Positions 26,077 to 34,364 of a stretch of 46,874 bases of DNA are shown in pieces; position 1 is the stretch's first letter, and each line of letters starts with the position of its first letter. The notes below the pieces were generated by a model, which had not been told where the DNA came from, ran no database searches, and saw only the letters and a list, made by a program, of their open reading frames with translations. Position numbers and translations under genes: made by a program. Source of the stretch: Clostridia bacterium (GTDB lineage: Bacteria; Bacillota; Clostridia; Oscillospirales; CAG-272). The stretch covers positions 1-46,874 of the forward strand of contig JAFXKJ010000134.1 in NCBI GenBank assembly GCA_017531765.1, in the 5' to 3' direction.

Positions 26077-26121
26077 CAAAAATTGGTTGCGGAGTTTGCT
26101 TTTGCACATCTCCGCAACCCA
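26077..26121 (-). terminator. Rho-independent terminator of the GH27/SBP operon
   Basis: On the minus strand GGTTGCGGAG pairs with CTCCGCAACC (26110-26119 with 26085-26094) around a 15-base loop, followed by AATTTTTGC. Confidence 0.8.
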
Positions 26122-26132
26122 AATGCGTTATT

Positions 26133-27782
26133 TTATTTATTCTCAAGTGTTTTCAGAAGACTCTTGATCCTCGTGTTATGGATTCTGGCTTGAAGCGCAT
26201 ACTTTGTAGCGATACCCTGATTGGTCTCCTGAATAGCTCCCCTCAGCACTGCCGAGTACATACTCGAACCGTCGCTTTCTTCAATTACGCTCACAAGGTC
26301 GTACACCTTTGTTTCATAGATAATGTCAAGCATTTCCCTGGAGTCGCTGTCATATGTGCTGCGGCCCTGGAGAAGGTTATCGTAATATGCCCCCTTGATG
26401 TAACGGAGACCGAGAGCCGCCATAGCCTCAAGGATAACACCTGTCATTTCGGTGTCTACGCCCGATTTGGGAACAAATACGTTGAAAGTTTCCCAAGGCT
26501 CCGCATAGGAAACGTAATCATCCTGAGAAACAGATCCCTTGGGAAGAGGAAGGATACCGAAATCCACGTCCTCTTCACGAAGGTCTGCCGCCTCACCCGT
26601 TGTGGTGAAGTAGAAGAGAATCTTAGAGCTTGCAAACATTTCATACGCATCATCATAGCCGTACTTGTCTTCGAAGTTTTCGGCTGTACTTGAGCTCATG
26701 TATATCTTGGTGTGAGCTGTCTGAGTGTCGTCTCCGAATATAGCCGAGAATCTGGTGGAGAAATCGTCAAGCTCACGGGGAAGAGATTCGGGAACGCAGG
26801 GCATACCGTCGGAATCAAACTTCGTTACCGAGTAACCGTTTGCGTAAAGCACGGCGATTCCGTCAGGGGTCGCATATCTGTATATGCCTGTGCCGTACTC
26901 GTTTGTGGGAACGTAGCCTGCAAGCTCGAACATCTTGTCAAACGTCCATGTACCGTCTTTTACATGAGAATAAAACTCGGATATCCCGTATTCTTCAGCA
27001 ATCTGCCTGTTGAAGAGTACAGCATTTGCATCGGTATAGTTTGACGTTACGATAGCACCGTTGAGGAAATAGACGTCTCCTCCTATGGTGTACGTGTCGT
27101 AGAGTGTGGAGGTCCACCACCTGCGGGACAAGTCGATTCCTTCAAAATCGTTGACCGCGGTGAGCGCACCAACCTGAAGCAACGGCTGACATACGGCAAC
27201 GGGTGTTCCGTATCCCGCGTTATATGCATGAGTTCCCGCCATAACGTCTATTCTTACAGAATCTACTACAGGGTGCACTTCCTCTCCGTCCACGCTCTCG
27301 GGAACGTAATTACAGAACTCCACGTCGAACTTTTCTTCGATATCTCTCTGGCGGTAATAAAGCGCGTCGTTTACTGTGTCACCTGTTTCATAATCATCCG
27401 AAGGAGCCTGAGATCCGCCTCCGACAAACGTGAAGGTTTTGCCGCCGAAATTGTATTCAGCCGCAAGCTCGTCCACGTAATCATCGATCTCCTTCAGCTC
27501 GGGATCAACGGGAACTGCCGAAGGATTCTGCTCCCCCTCGGCATTTTCGGACTGTGTGGGAACATTCTCAAGCTGTCCCGACTGTGCGGGCTCATCGTCT
27601 GCGCCGAAGAGACCGTCAAGGAAGTTGCCGCCTTTGCCTGTCTCGTCGTCATTTTCATTCTCTTCACGCTCTTCGCGGTCGTCGCGGTCTTTTTTACCCG
27701 ACGTTTCTTCATTTCCGCAGGATGCCAGCATGGGCACGAGCATAAATACAGCGAGAATCAGTGCTAAAATTTTCTTTGTCAT
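26133..27782 (-). CDS. Lipoprotein, ABC-type extracellular solute-binding protein
   Basis: 549 residues from the ATG at 27782; the longer frame to 27881 overlaps the upstream gene and lacks the AAAGGAGA found 8 bases before 27782. Type II signal peptide with lipobox LASC (C22), then a long Asp/Glu-rich linker (about 25-110), then a solute-binding fold resembling family 1 sugar-binding proteins (FGGKTFTFVGGG, VNDALYYRQRDIEEKFDV, AVLFNRQIAEEYG, FGILPLPKG). It probably captures an oligosaccharide for import. It is 13 bases downstream of the GH27 alpha-galactosidase and ends that operon. No permease or ATPase gene is in the window, so its transporter must be encoded elsewhere. Confidence 0.85.
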   Translation of the reverse strand: MTKKILALILAVFMLVPMLASCGNEETSGKKDRDDREEREENENDDETGKGGNFLDGLFGADDEPAQSGQLENVPTQSENAEGEQNPSAVPVDPELKEIDDYVDELAAEYNFGGKTFTFVGGGSQAPSDDYETGDTVNDALYYRQRDIEEKFDVEFCNYVPESVDGEEVHPVVDSVRIDVMAGTHAYNAGYGTPVAVCQPLLQVGALTAVNDFEGIDLSRRWWTSTLYDTYTIGGDVYFLNGAIVTSNYTDANAVLFNRQIAEEYGISEFYSHVKDGTWTFDKMFELAGYVPTNEYGTGIYRYATPDGIAVLYANGYSVTKFDSDGMPCVPESLPRELDDFSTRFSAIFGDDTQTAHTKIYMSSSTAENFEDKYGYDDAYEMFASSKILFYFTTTGEAADLREEDVDFGILPLPKGSVSQDDYVSYAEPWETFNVFVPKSGVDTEMTGVILEAMAALGLRYIKGAYYDNLLQGRSTYDSDSREMLDIIYETKVYDLVSVIEESDGSSMYSAVLRGAIQETNQGIATKYALQARIHNTRIKSLLKTLENK

Positions 27783-27795
27783 GATACGTCTCCTT

Positions 27796-28938
27796 TTATT
27801 TAACAAGTTTACATTTGAAGATACGGCAGTCACGTCCGGGCACCTTAACCGTTGGGAAGTCACCCTGTACCATCTCCTCACCGCTGAGAATATCTCTCAT
27901 GTGGATCTTGTACCCGCTTCCCACGGTGTAGCCGATGTCGTGGGTGATACATGACATAAGTCTCTCCTTATCATCGTCGTTGATGAAAAGAAGGGCAAAT
28001 GTGCCGTCGGAGAGAAGCTTGCAGTACACAAGACTTGTGTCGAAGGAAACGGGGAACGCGGGACGGCACTCAATATCCTGATTGATGGCGATAAGCTCGC
28101 GGTTGCAAAGGAGATCGCGGTACTTATCGGATACGTTTCTTACGTCACAGCCCATGATAAGGGGAGTCTGGAACATACACCATACGCAGAACTGGATGCG
28201 GTAAGTACCCTCGGTGCCGAATGCACCGCCTTCACCTCCCTCGAAAAGCGCAGTGTTGCTTCCGTGACCTTCCATGCCCACGGTCATCATATCCATATCG
28301 TTGAAGCATCCCGGAGCGCTTGAGCCAAGCTTCATTACCTGAGACTGGAAGATTCCCTTAAATGAGTTGAAATTGTCGCAAATATCACCCGTTGAACGGT
28401 ATGTGTCAACGCCTGCGCTTCTTGCCCATGACCAAACGTTGTCCCAGCCCCAGTTGCAGGCGCCGAAAACGATGTCACGTCCGCAGTGGCGGAGAGCAAG
28501 GCTCATTCTGCGATAAAGCGTCTCGCCGTCTCCAAGCTCGGGGTGGAGGCAGTAGTCGTACTTCAGGTAGTCAACTCCCCACTCGGCAAAGGTCTCGGCA
28601 TCAAGAAACTCGTAATCAAAGCTTCCCATTTTGCAAGCGCAGGTGCGAACGCCCGCGCACGAATACACGCCCACTTTTAGTCCTCTGTTGTGAATATGGC
28701 GGAATGTGGGAAGAATATCGCTGTTCGGGAATTTTCCGGGACGGGGGATCATGCGCTTTGTTTCGGGGTCGCGCCACTCCATGTTCCAGTTGTCGTCAAG
28801 AATCAGATATTCATAACCTGCCTCAAGAAATCCTCTGTCAGCCATGGCATCGGCTGTTTCAATCAGGACCTCCTCGTTGAAGCATTCACCAAAGGTGTTC
28901 CACGTGTTAAAGCCCATAGGCGGAGTTTTTAATTTCAT
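27796..28938 (-). CDS. GH27 alpha-galactosidase
   Basis: 380 residues, no signal peptide, so cytosolic. The GH27 landmarks are present: PPMGFNTWNTFGE at the start, D48-D49-N50-W51 (galactose O4/O6 binding pair), the nucleophile D128 in YLKYDYC, the acid/base D185 in RSTGDI, and CFNDMDMMTVG later. It hydrolyses terminal alpha-1,3/1,4/1,6-galactosides (melibiose, raffinose-type or galactomannan side chains), with alpha-N-acetylgalactosaminidase the main alternative. The C-terminal beta-sandwich is short. AGGAGG lies 8 bases before ATG. It is 13 bases downstream of a diverged GH27 homologue. Confidence 0.92.
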   Translation of the reverse strand: MKLKTPPMGFNTWNTFGECFNEEVLIETADAMADRGFLEAGYEYLILDDNWNMEWRDPETKRMIPRPGKFPNSDILPTFRHIHNRGLKVGVYSCAGVRTCACKMGSFDYEFLDAETFAEWGVDYLKYDYCLHPELGDGETLYRRMSLALRHCGRDIVFGACNWGWDNVWSWARSAGVDTYRSTGDICDNFNSFKGIFQSQVMKLGSSAPGCFNDMDMMTVGMEGHGSNTALFEGGEGGAFGTEGTYRIQFCVWCMFQTPLIMGCDVRNVSDKYRDLLCNRELIAINQDIECRPAFPVSFDTSLVYCKLLSDGTFALLFINDDDKERLMSCITHDIGYTVGSGYKIHMRDILSGEEMVQGDFPTVKVPGRDCRIFKCKLVK

Positions 28939-28951
28939 TACCCTATCCTCC

Positions 28952-30043
28952 TTATCTCACCAGTCTCAGCTTGTAAACCTGTGCGTCACCCGCAGCCACA
29001 TCGGCGGCAAAGACCGCATCGAACTCGGTCTTACCCTCTGCTCCGAAAACGCCCTCCGCTTCCATCACATAGCCTGCGTTCCAGGTTATGCCGAAGTCGT
29101 AGGAATAGAATTCCATTCTGCGGTTATCGTCATCAGCGAAGGAAAAAATCGCATCAGCGAAGTTATCTCTGATAAACGCCAGCGCGTACTCTCGGTCCTT
29201 CAGGTACTTCACGTATACTCCCTCTCCGAAGCGGCGCGCGGGTCTGCCCTCGTCGTCGGTTGCGATGGAGAGAATATTTCCGTCGCGCAAAATGTCTGAT
29301 GTTTCCTTGGAAAGTGCTGTCACGTCGCAGTCCACTATGATGGGAGAGGACATCATGGCGCAAAGAGCCAGCTTAGACCTCAGCATGGCGGGGAGGTCAT
29401 CTGTCACGCAGATCTCGCCGCAGTTGTGCCAGCAGTAGTCTGCGCTGTAGCCGGCAATCTCATCACACGGGAAGGTGACCTCATCCGCATCGGCAAAGCT
29501 TCTGTCGCAGTAAGCTCCCGCACCTGCGCTTCTTGCCCATACGTGAAGCTTCTCATCAGAAGAGAATACCGAATAGAGAATGTCACGTCCGCAGTTACGG
29601 AGAGCAAGTCCCATTCTGCGGATAACGGTCTGATAGTTTGCCTTGGGAGGCATAAATGACGTGTCGTGGGAGATATAGTCCACTCCCCACTCAGCAAAGG
29701 TCTCGGCATCCACATATTCCTTGTCAATACATCCGGGTGCGCCGTTTGGGGTAGCGGCACCCGCTGACGTTACGATACCAAGCTTCAGTCCCATTCCGTG
29801 AAGCTTGTCTGCGAGAGCCTTCATGCCGCAGGGGAACTTCTCTTCGTCCACTGCAAGCTTTCCCGTAGCTCTGTCACGTCGGGGCAAAGCATAGCCGTCG
29901 CCGATTATAAGATATTCGTATCCCGCAGATACAAAGCCGTCGCTGACCATAGCTTCGGCGGTACGGAGTACGGTTTCCTCATTGATATTCTTGCCGAAGG
30001 TACGGGCAAGACTTATTCCGATCGGAGGTTTTAATGCTGACAT
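28952..30043 (-). CDS. GH27 homologue with altered active site (possible pseudoenzyme or new specificity)
   Basis: 363 residues from the ATG at 30043, 8 bases after AAGGAAGG; a GTG at 30052 is too close to that site. The barrel aligns without gaps to the neighbouring alpha-galactosidase in many places (YVDAETFAEWGVDY, RRMGLALRNCGRDI, WARSAG). Key residues differ: GFNTW becomes GISLA, the galactose-binding D48-D49-N-W becomes G48-D49-G-Y, KYD becomes SHD (nucleophile D127 kept), CNW is lost, and the acid/base position aligns with F183 (CDRSF) although D180 lies nearby. It may be a non-catalytic partner, a binding protein or an enzyme for another glycan. First gene of the operon. Confidence 0.8.
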   Translation of the reverse strand: MSALKPPIGISLARTFGKNINEETVLRTAEAMVSDGFVSAGYEYLIIGDGYALPRRDRATGKLAVDEEKFPCGMKALADKLHGMGLKLGIVTSAGAATPNGAPGCIDKEYVDAETFAEWGVDYISHDTSFMPPKANYQTVIRRMGLALRNCGRDILYSVFSSDEKLHVWARSAGAGAYCDRSFADADEVTFPCDEIAGYSADYCWHNCGEICVTDDLPAMLRSKLALCAMMSSPIIVDCDVTALSKETSDILRDGNILSIATDDEGRPARRFGEGVYVKYLKDREYALAFIRDNFADAIFSFADDDNRRMEFYSYDFGITWNAGYVMEAEGVFGAEGKTEFDAVFAADVAAGDAQVYKLRLVR

Positions 30044-30121
30044 AAAAAACACCTTCCTTTATTACTGTTTATTACTGTTTCGTTGGTGATCAGCTCCGCC
30101 GCGTTACAGCGGAGACTTACC

Positions 30122-30159
30122 GTCAAGCACATTATATCGCATCTTTGACACAAATTCAA
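30122..30159 (-). promoter_or_regulatory. Promoter of the GH27 operon
   Basis: Minus strand: -35 TTGAAT (30154-30159), 17-base spacer, -10 TATAAT (30131-30136). TTGACGG follows 4 bases later, a partial match to the TTGAATTG element of the promoters at 8951 and 18379. Confidence 0.75.
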
Positions 30160-30232
30160 GTGTTCAGCGGCATTTTGACGGAAATCATATATTGACTCAA
30201 TTGTAAAAAAAAATCTAACTCTGTTTTCCCTA

Positions 30233-30261
30233 TTGTAAAATCGCCGAAAAACATATATAAT
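30233..30261 (+). promoter_or_regulatory. Promoter of the sortase operon
   Basis: -35 TTGTAA (30233-30238), 17-base spacer, -10 TATAAT (30256-30261); leader of about 80 bases to the start codon. Confidence 0.68.
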
Positions 30262-30346
30262 AATGGTATGGACGACTTACATCCGAGTCTGACCCACAGT
30301 TCAGCTTGAAATTGTATTCTCCGCACGGCGGACGAATGGAGCGAGT

Positions 30347-31570
30347 ATGAAAAAAAATAAAAAGCTTAAAGAAAACCTGCACGAGAGCGAACAAGCGGAA
30401 AAGCTGTCTGCCTCGGAGCTTGAAAATTTTGAAAATATTCTTTCCGCTTATGCGGATGACGAGCCCTCGGCGGAAGCTGTCACCGAAGAGGGTGACGTTG
30501 ACGTGACCCCCGCGGCAGATACCGAGGGGGACGCGGTCCCTCCGTCCGACACCGAAGACAGCTCCGACGAGAGTGGCGAAAAGGACACAAAAACGGAGAA
30601 AAAGAACAAAAAACGCGCCAAAGATTCCCCCTCTCTCACACCGTTTGAAGAATCCATCAGGGATTTCAAATCGGAAGACGCCGCCCCCAAAAAGAAAAAG
30701 TTCAACTTTTCGGGTTTGATCAGATTGGCGGTCCTCCTCATTTGCGGTACGGTCTGCGCTGTCAGCACTGTAACTCTCGTGAGAAACGTATCGGACAAGA
30801 TCCGCGGCGAGAAGATCTACGGAGAAATCATCGACAATTTTGCCGACGGCTTCAACTTTGACGGAAACATAAAGAACGACGGCGGTAAAATTGACCTTTT
30901 GGCTGTCGACATTCACGCCCCCTATACTCCCACCATGGATGAAATGATCAAAAACGGCACCACCGAGAATTCCACTCCGTCGGACTACTCCGCGGAGCTT
31001 GCCCGAATGAGAGCCTCTCTTGAGTCCCTGAGGAACATCAACCCCGACATTTACGGCTGGATCAAGGTGCCGGGCACGAAGATCAACTACCCCATTGCCC
31101 AGACAACCAACAACGAATATTACCTCGACCACGCATACACGGGCGACAACCTGGTAAACGGCTCCATCTTCGCCGATTTCCGCTGTAACGCCGTGCCCAC
31201 CATGAACTACAATACCGTGCTTTACGGTCACAACATCACCGACGGTTCCATGTTCAACCACGTGACGAAGTTCTACGACGAGGAATTCTTCAACAATACC
31301 CTCATCTACCTCTATACCTTCAGCGGTATCTACGTTTTCAAGCCATTCTCTATCCATCAGGCGGATTACGATTCGGGTTATATCGCAATGGGCTTTACCC
31401 CCGAGAGCTTTGTGGAGTTCGCAACAAGGCTGAAGGGAGAGTCCGAGGTTGCTTCCGACAAGACCTTTACAAAGAACGACCGCATAATCACCCTCTCTAC
31501 CTGTACCAACGGCATCAGAACCAAGCGTAACGCCCTCCACGGCTATCTCATTCAGAAGATCACCGATTGA
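30347..31570 (+). CDS. Class B sortase with long acidic cytoplasmic tail
   Basis: 407 residues. The first 120 are charged and acidic (GEKDTKTEKKNKKRAKD and similar), one membrane helix spans about 122-145, and the catalytic domain covers about 230-407. The catalytic triad is present: H295 in VLYGHNITDGSMF, C386 in LSTCTN, and R394 as the likely arginine. IYGWIKVPGTKINYPI and YYLDHAYTGDNLVNGSIF are typical of SrtB. It would attach sorting-signal proteins to peptidoglycan or polymerise pilins. No LPxTG- or NPxTN-type substrate is seen in the window. GGAG precedes ATG. Followed by rlmA-like and glycosyltransferase genes on the same strand. Confidence 0.92.
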   Translation: MKKNKKLKENLHESEQAEKLSASELENFENILSAYADDEPSAEAVTEEGDVDVTPAADTEGDAVPPSDTEDSSDESGEKDTKTEKKNKKRAKDSPSLTPFEESIRDFKSEDAAPKKKKFNFSGLIRLAVLLICGTVCAVSTVTLVRNVSDKIRGEKIYGEIIDNFADGFNFDGNIKNDGGKIDLLAVDIHAPYTPTMDEMIKNGTTENSTPSDYSAELARMRASLESLRNINPDIYGWIKVPGTKINYPIAQTTNNEYYLDHAYTGDNLVNGSIFADFRCNAVPTMNYNTVLYGHNITDGSMFNHVTKFYDEEFFNNTLIYLYTFSGIYVFKPFSIHQADYDSGYIAMGFTPESFVEFATRLKGESEVASDKTFTKNDRIITLSTCTNGIRTKRNALHGYLIQKITD

Positions 31571-31612
31571 CCCGCAAAGAAATCTCAAGTAGCGAAAGGT
31601 ACTGTGTGAAAA

Positions 31613-32518
31613 ATGCCTCAAATTCTCGATATACTCACTTGCCCGCTGTGCGGAGGGACCCTTGAAGGAATCGAAAAGAGTCTCGTCTGTACGGGAGGCA
31701 CAAAAAAGCATAACTACGACGTGGCAAAGGAAGGTTACGTCAATCTTCTCCCTCCCGGTAAGGGAAAGAACGCCCACACGGGGGATGAAGCTGAAATGAT
31801 CCGCGCCAGATCCCGTTTTCTCCAAACGGGCGCATACGACGGACTGTCCGACGAGGTCTCACGTCTCATCGCCCGACACATAAGCGCTGACAGCGTTACC
31901 TTAGTTGACTCGGGATGCGGAGAAGGCTACCATACCCGAAGAATAGCCGTAAAGCTACGCGATCTCCACGGTAGGCGAGTCCTCTGCGCCGCATTCGACG
32001 CGTCAAAGCACGGCGCCGCTTCGGGAGCAAAGGCGGCGTTCAGGGAAACACTCGCACCGAAGGCAGGTGCGGCGACACCGTTCAGCGGTGACACCTCTGT
32101 GTACTTCTTCGCGGGTAACATTTTCTCTCTCCCCATCCGTGACACCTCCTGCGAGGTTGCCGTTTCCATGTTCGCACCCATCGCCTGGGAGGAGAACAGA
32201 CGTGTATTAAAGGACGGCGGCGTTCTTGTGGTTGCCGCCTCGGGAAGAGATCACCTCAGAGAAATGCGCGAGATAATCTATGACGAGGTAATAACAAAGT
32301 CACCCGAAATCCTGCCCGCCGATGGCTTTACTCTTGTGGACAGAACGAGTGTAAGATACACTCACACCCTCGGCTCCGCTGAAGAGATCGCCGATCTTTT
32401 CGGCATGACACCGTTCTGCTATAAAACTCCCCCCGAGGCGGCAAAAAGACTTCTTTCAATGAAGAGTCTTGCCGTTACGGTACACACGGAGTTTTTCGTG
32501 TTCGGAAAAGCTCTGTGA
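31613..32518 (+). CDS. rlmA: RlmA-type 23S rRNA (guanine-N1)-methyltransferase
   Basis: 301 residues. N-terminal zinc-binding module with C10, C13, C26 and a histidine near 33 (LTCPLCGG...LVCTGGTKKHNYD), followed by the family's EGYVNLLPPG, GDEAEMIRARSRFLQTGAYD and a SAM-binding loop LVDSGCGEGYHT. It would methylate N1 of a guanine in 23S rRNA helix 35 (G745 or G748 type); which one cannot be told. The Cys26-His spacing is a few residues longer than usual. The ribosome binding site (GAAAGG) is rather far upstream. Probably co-transcribed with the sortase gene, 42 bases earlier. Confidence 0.86.
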   Translation: MPQILDILTCPLCGGTLEGIEKSLVCTGGTKKHNYDVAKEGYVNLLPPGKGKNAHTGDEAEMIRARSRFLQTGAYDGLSDEVSRLIARHISADSVTLVDSGCGEGYHTRRIAVKLRDLHGRRVLCAAFDASKHGAASGAKAAFRETLAPKAGAATPFSGDTSVYFFAGNIFSLPIRDTSCEVAVSMFAPIAWEENRRVLKDGGVLVVAASGRDHLREMREIIYDEVITKSPEILPADGFTLVDRTSVRYTHTLGSAEEIADLFGMTPFCYKTPPEAAKRLLSMKSLAVTVHTEFFVFGKAL

Positions 32519-32568
32519 AAATTCAGATAAAATAAAGGAATTATAAAAGAAAGTCCGGTTCAACAGTT

Positions 32569-33312
32569 TTGAAAATCAGTATTTGTATACCTATGTATAA
32601 CGAGCTCGGCAAAGTCACCGATACCGCTGTCCTTCTGACGTCGGAGCTGGAAGCGTTTTGTGAAAACAGCGGTGACACGTACGAGATCATCTTTTCCGAC
32701 GACGGTTCCACCGACGGATGTGCCAATGCCGTTCCCACATCAGAAGATCTGTCCCTCACTCACGGCAGTATCATCACCGTAAGGAGAGAGCAAAATCGCG
32801 GCAAGGGTGCCGCAGTACGCGAGGCTGTGCTCATCTCAAAGGGTAACGTCGTTATGTACACCGACTGCGACCTTGCCTACGGTACGGCAGTGATCCCCGA
32901 GGCATTTGAAGCCATGAAAACGGAAACCACCGATATGATGGCAGGCTCAAGAGCCATACACCCCAACGGGTACGGTGAATATACCGCCCTCCGACGTATT
33001 GCCTCAAAGGTGTATATCAAGCTTATCTCCGCCATTACGGGACTAAAGTTTACCGATTCCCAGTGCGGCTTCAAGCTCTTCCGCGGTGACTTCGCAAGGC
33101 GTGTCTTTGCAGAATGCGAAACCGACGGCTGGGCGTTTGACCTTGAACTGTTTCTTCTCGCCAAGAGGGACGGCGCCGAGGTACGTGAGTTTCCCGTCGC
33201 CATTGTGAAGCACGACGACTCCCACGTAAACGTGATAAAAGACAGCGTAAAGATGCTCCGCGAGGTCTTCCGCATCAAGAAGAGAGTTAAATCGTCAGCC
33301 AAGCGCAAATAA
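32569..33312 (+). CDS. GT2-family glycosyltransferase (dolichyl-phosphate glucosyltransferase-like), TTG start
   Basis: 247 residues. GT-A fold signatures: ISICIPMYNE, EIIFSDDGSTDG, NRGKGAAVREAV and the metal-binding TDCDLAYG; SQCGFKLFRG and GWAFDLELFLLAKRDGAEVREFPV match the polyisoprenyl-phosphate glycosyltransferase (ALG5/DPM1-like) group. It likely moves glucose or mannose onto a lipid phosphate carrier for surface polymers. No membrane helices. The only start that keeps the complete N-terminal strand is TTG at 32569, and no good ribosome binding site precedes it, so expression may depend on coupling to the upstream gene. Confidence 0.87.
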   Translation: MKISICIPMYNELGKVTDTAVLLTSELEAFCENSGDTYEIIFSDDGSTDGCANAVPTSEDLSLTHGSIITVRREQNRGKGAAVREAVLISKGNVVMYTDCDLAYGTAVIPEAFEAMKTETTDMMAGSRAIHPNGYGEYTALRRIASKVYIKLISAITGLKFTDSQCGFKLFRGDFARRVFAECETDGWAFDLELFLLAKRDGAEVREFPVAIVKHDDSHVNVIKDSVKMLREVFRIKKRVKSSAKRK

Positions 33313-33315
33313 AAA

Positions 33316-33341
33316 GCTCCACCGACCGAGGTCGGTGAAGC
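33316..33341 (-). terminator. Rho-independent terminator of the SleB-like gene
   Basis: A 12-base stem (33316-33327 with 33330-33341, one G-T pair on the minus strand) and a 2-base loop, followed on the minus strand by TTTTTATTT. It immediately follows the stop codon of the opposed glycosyltransferase, which gets no T-run. Confidence 0.8.
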
Positions 33342-33346
33342 CTGTC

Positions 33347-34189
33347 TTACGCATAGAAATCGTGATTTCCGATGCTTGTGACGTACCGTCTTGTGGATGA
33401 GATCCAGTAGCTTTCGGCAATGGATGCGTTCATAAAGAAAAGAATATCATCTCTCAGAGTATTCCCTTCAAGACACGCCTTAGCCGCCGCGATGCTCTCG
33501 CTGTCAGGCTTTCCGTAGATCTCGCCGTTTGCAACGGGAGTAAACTGTACTCCGTTTTTGCGGTCGAAAATTACTCCGTAGACAGTGTTCGGGAATTCAC
33601 TGCTGCGAACTCTGTTGAGGACTACCGTTCCCACGGCAAGCTTACCGGTGAAGCTCTCACCCTCAGCCTCCGCTGAAATTATGCGGGACAGCCAGTAAAG
33701 GTCATCCGCCGTATAGCTCGGCTTAAAGGATGCTCCTCCTGACGTTGACAGCTCCGCTGTGAAGCGTTCTCCGTTCCAGACAGTATCGTATCCGAAGGCT
33801 GAGCCTATGGCGCGGAGAGGTACGTAGATCCTCTCATCCTCAACAAAGCTCTCACCCTTAAACCATAAGTAATAGCCGTTAGCCTTGAAATATCCGTCGG
33901 AACAGCCTACGGTAAGGTCAAGTCCGTGGGACGTGACACTTGCCTGTCCCGTCTCACTGTTCCAGCTTACCTTGGCACCGAGTCCCTCGGCAAATTCACG
34001 TATTTTAACGTAGGTTACACCGTCAACCAGCTTTACAGCTCCGTTGTAGCTGTTGCCTTCAAGCCGAACATTCGGTATCTCCCTTACGGCTTCAGCTCCG
34101 TGAACACTTCGGAGACCTCCGGCTCCGATACAAGTCGCTACAGCCAATGCCGCGGCGGCACATCGAAGTTTTTTTGCAGATTTCATCAT
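33347..34189 (-). CDS. SleB-like cell-wall hydrolase with copper-amine-oxidase-type N-terminal domain
   Basis: 280 residues. Signal peptide 1-31 (ending SVHG-A). About 35-145 is a CuAO_N1-like beta domain (VKLVDGVTYVKIREFAEGLGA, ERIYVPLRAIGSAFGY), common in clostridial exported wall enzymes. About 160-280 is Hydrolase_2: YWLSRIISAEAEGESFTGKLA with the catalytic Glu, VGTVVLNRVRSSEFPNTVYGVIF, VQFTPVANGEIY and IGNHDFYA. SleB relatives are lytic transglycosylases acting on cortex muramic lactam; with this N-terminal domain a vegetative wall role is also possible. It has its own promoter (34226-34254). Confidence 0.86.
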   Translation of the reverse strand: MMKSAKKLRCAAAALAVATCIGAGGLRSVHGAEAVREIPNVRLEGNSYNGAVKLVDGVTYVKIREFAEGLGAKVSWNSETGQASVTSHGLDLTVGCSDGYFKANGYYLWFKGESFVEDERIYVPLRAIGSAFGYDTVWNGERFTAELSTSGGASFKPSYTADDLYWLSRIISAEAEGESFTGKLAVGTVVLNRVRSSEFPNTVYGVIFDRKNGVQFTPVANGEIYGKPDSESIAAAKACLEGNTLRDDILFFMNASIAESYWISSTRRYVTSIGNHDFYA

Positions 34190-34225
34190 TTTTACCTTTC
34201 CTTTCTTTGTGGGATCTGCGTAATT

Positions 34226-34254
34226 ATTCTAACATTTCTTGCCCTTTTATTCAA
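34226..34254 (-). promoter_or_regulatory. Promoter of the SleB-like gene
   Basis: Minus strand: -35 TTGAAT (34249-34254), 17-base spacer, -10 TAGAAT (34226-34231). Confidence 0.68.
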
Positions 34255-34337
34255 CGCACAATATTTGGTTTACCATTTTTGTTATTTTTTACCGCTAAAT
34301 TCGCGATGAAGATGCAACCGTTTCACGCGTTTTTATA

Positions 34338-34358
34338 CAGCCGTAGGCTGAAAGGAGG
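34338..34358 (+). promoter_or_regulatory. Hairpin abutting the ribosome binding site of the second SBP gene
   Basis: CAGCC-GTA-GGCTG (34338-34350) lies directly against AAAGGAGG (34351-34358), 6 bases before ATG. It could affect ribosome access; it may equally be a stray copy of a short palindrome. Confidence 0.4.
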
Positions 34359-34364
34359 ATCATT

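Larger units (their letters stand above)
25777..26132. other. Intergenic region with promoter, dispersed repeat and terminator
   Basis: This 356-base gap carries the GH63-like promoter (25817-25845), one copy of the TTGTAACC repeat (25971-26006), an imperfect palindrome GGGAGGaCCaaGGcCCTCCC just after it, a small GTCGAT-TT-ATCGAC hairpin (26045-26058), and the terminator of the GH27 operon. The 72-codon frame across it is repeat-derived. Confidence 0.7.
30044..30346. other. Divergent intergenic region
   Basis: This 303-base gap holds the minus-strand promoter at 30131-30159, a leader hairpin CTCCGC/GCGGAG (about 30093-30113), a direct repeat of TTTATTACTG (30058-30077) and the plus-strand promoter at 30233-30261. 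No gene is evident. Confidence 0.65.

Noticed and set aside
30230-31825. 531-codon open frame on the minus strand
   Set aside because: It lies antisense to the sortase B gene, which has a full catalytic triad and domain match. The antisense product is low-complexity with no recognisable domain or start signal.
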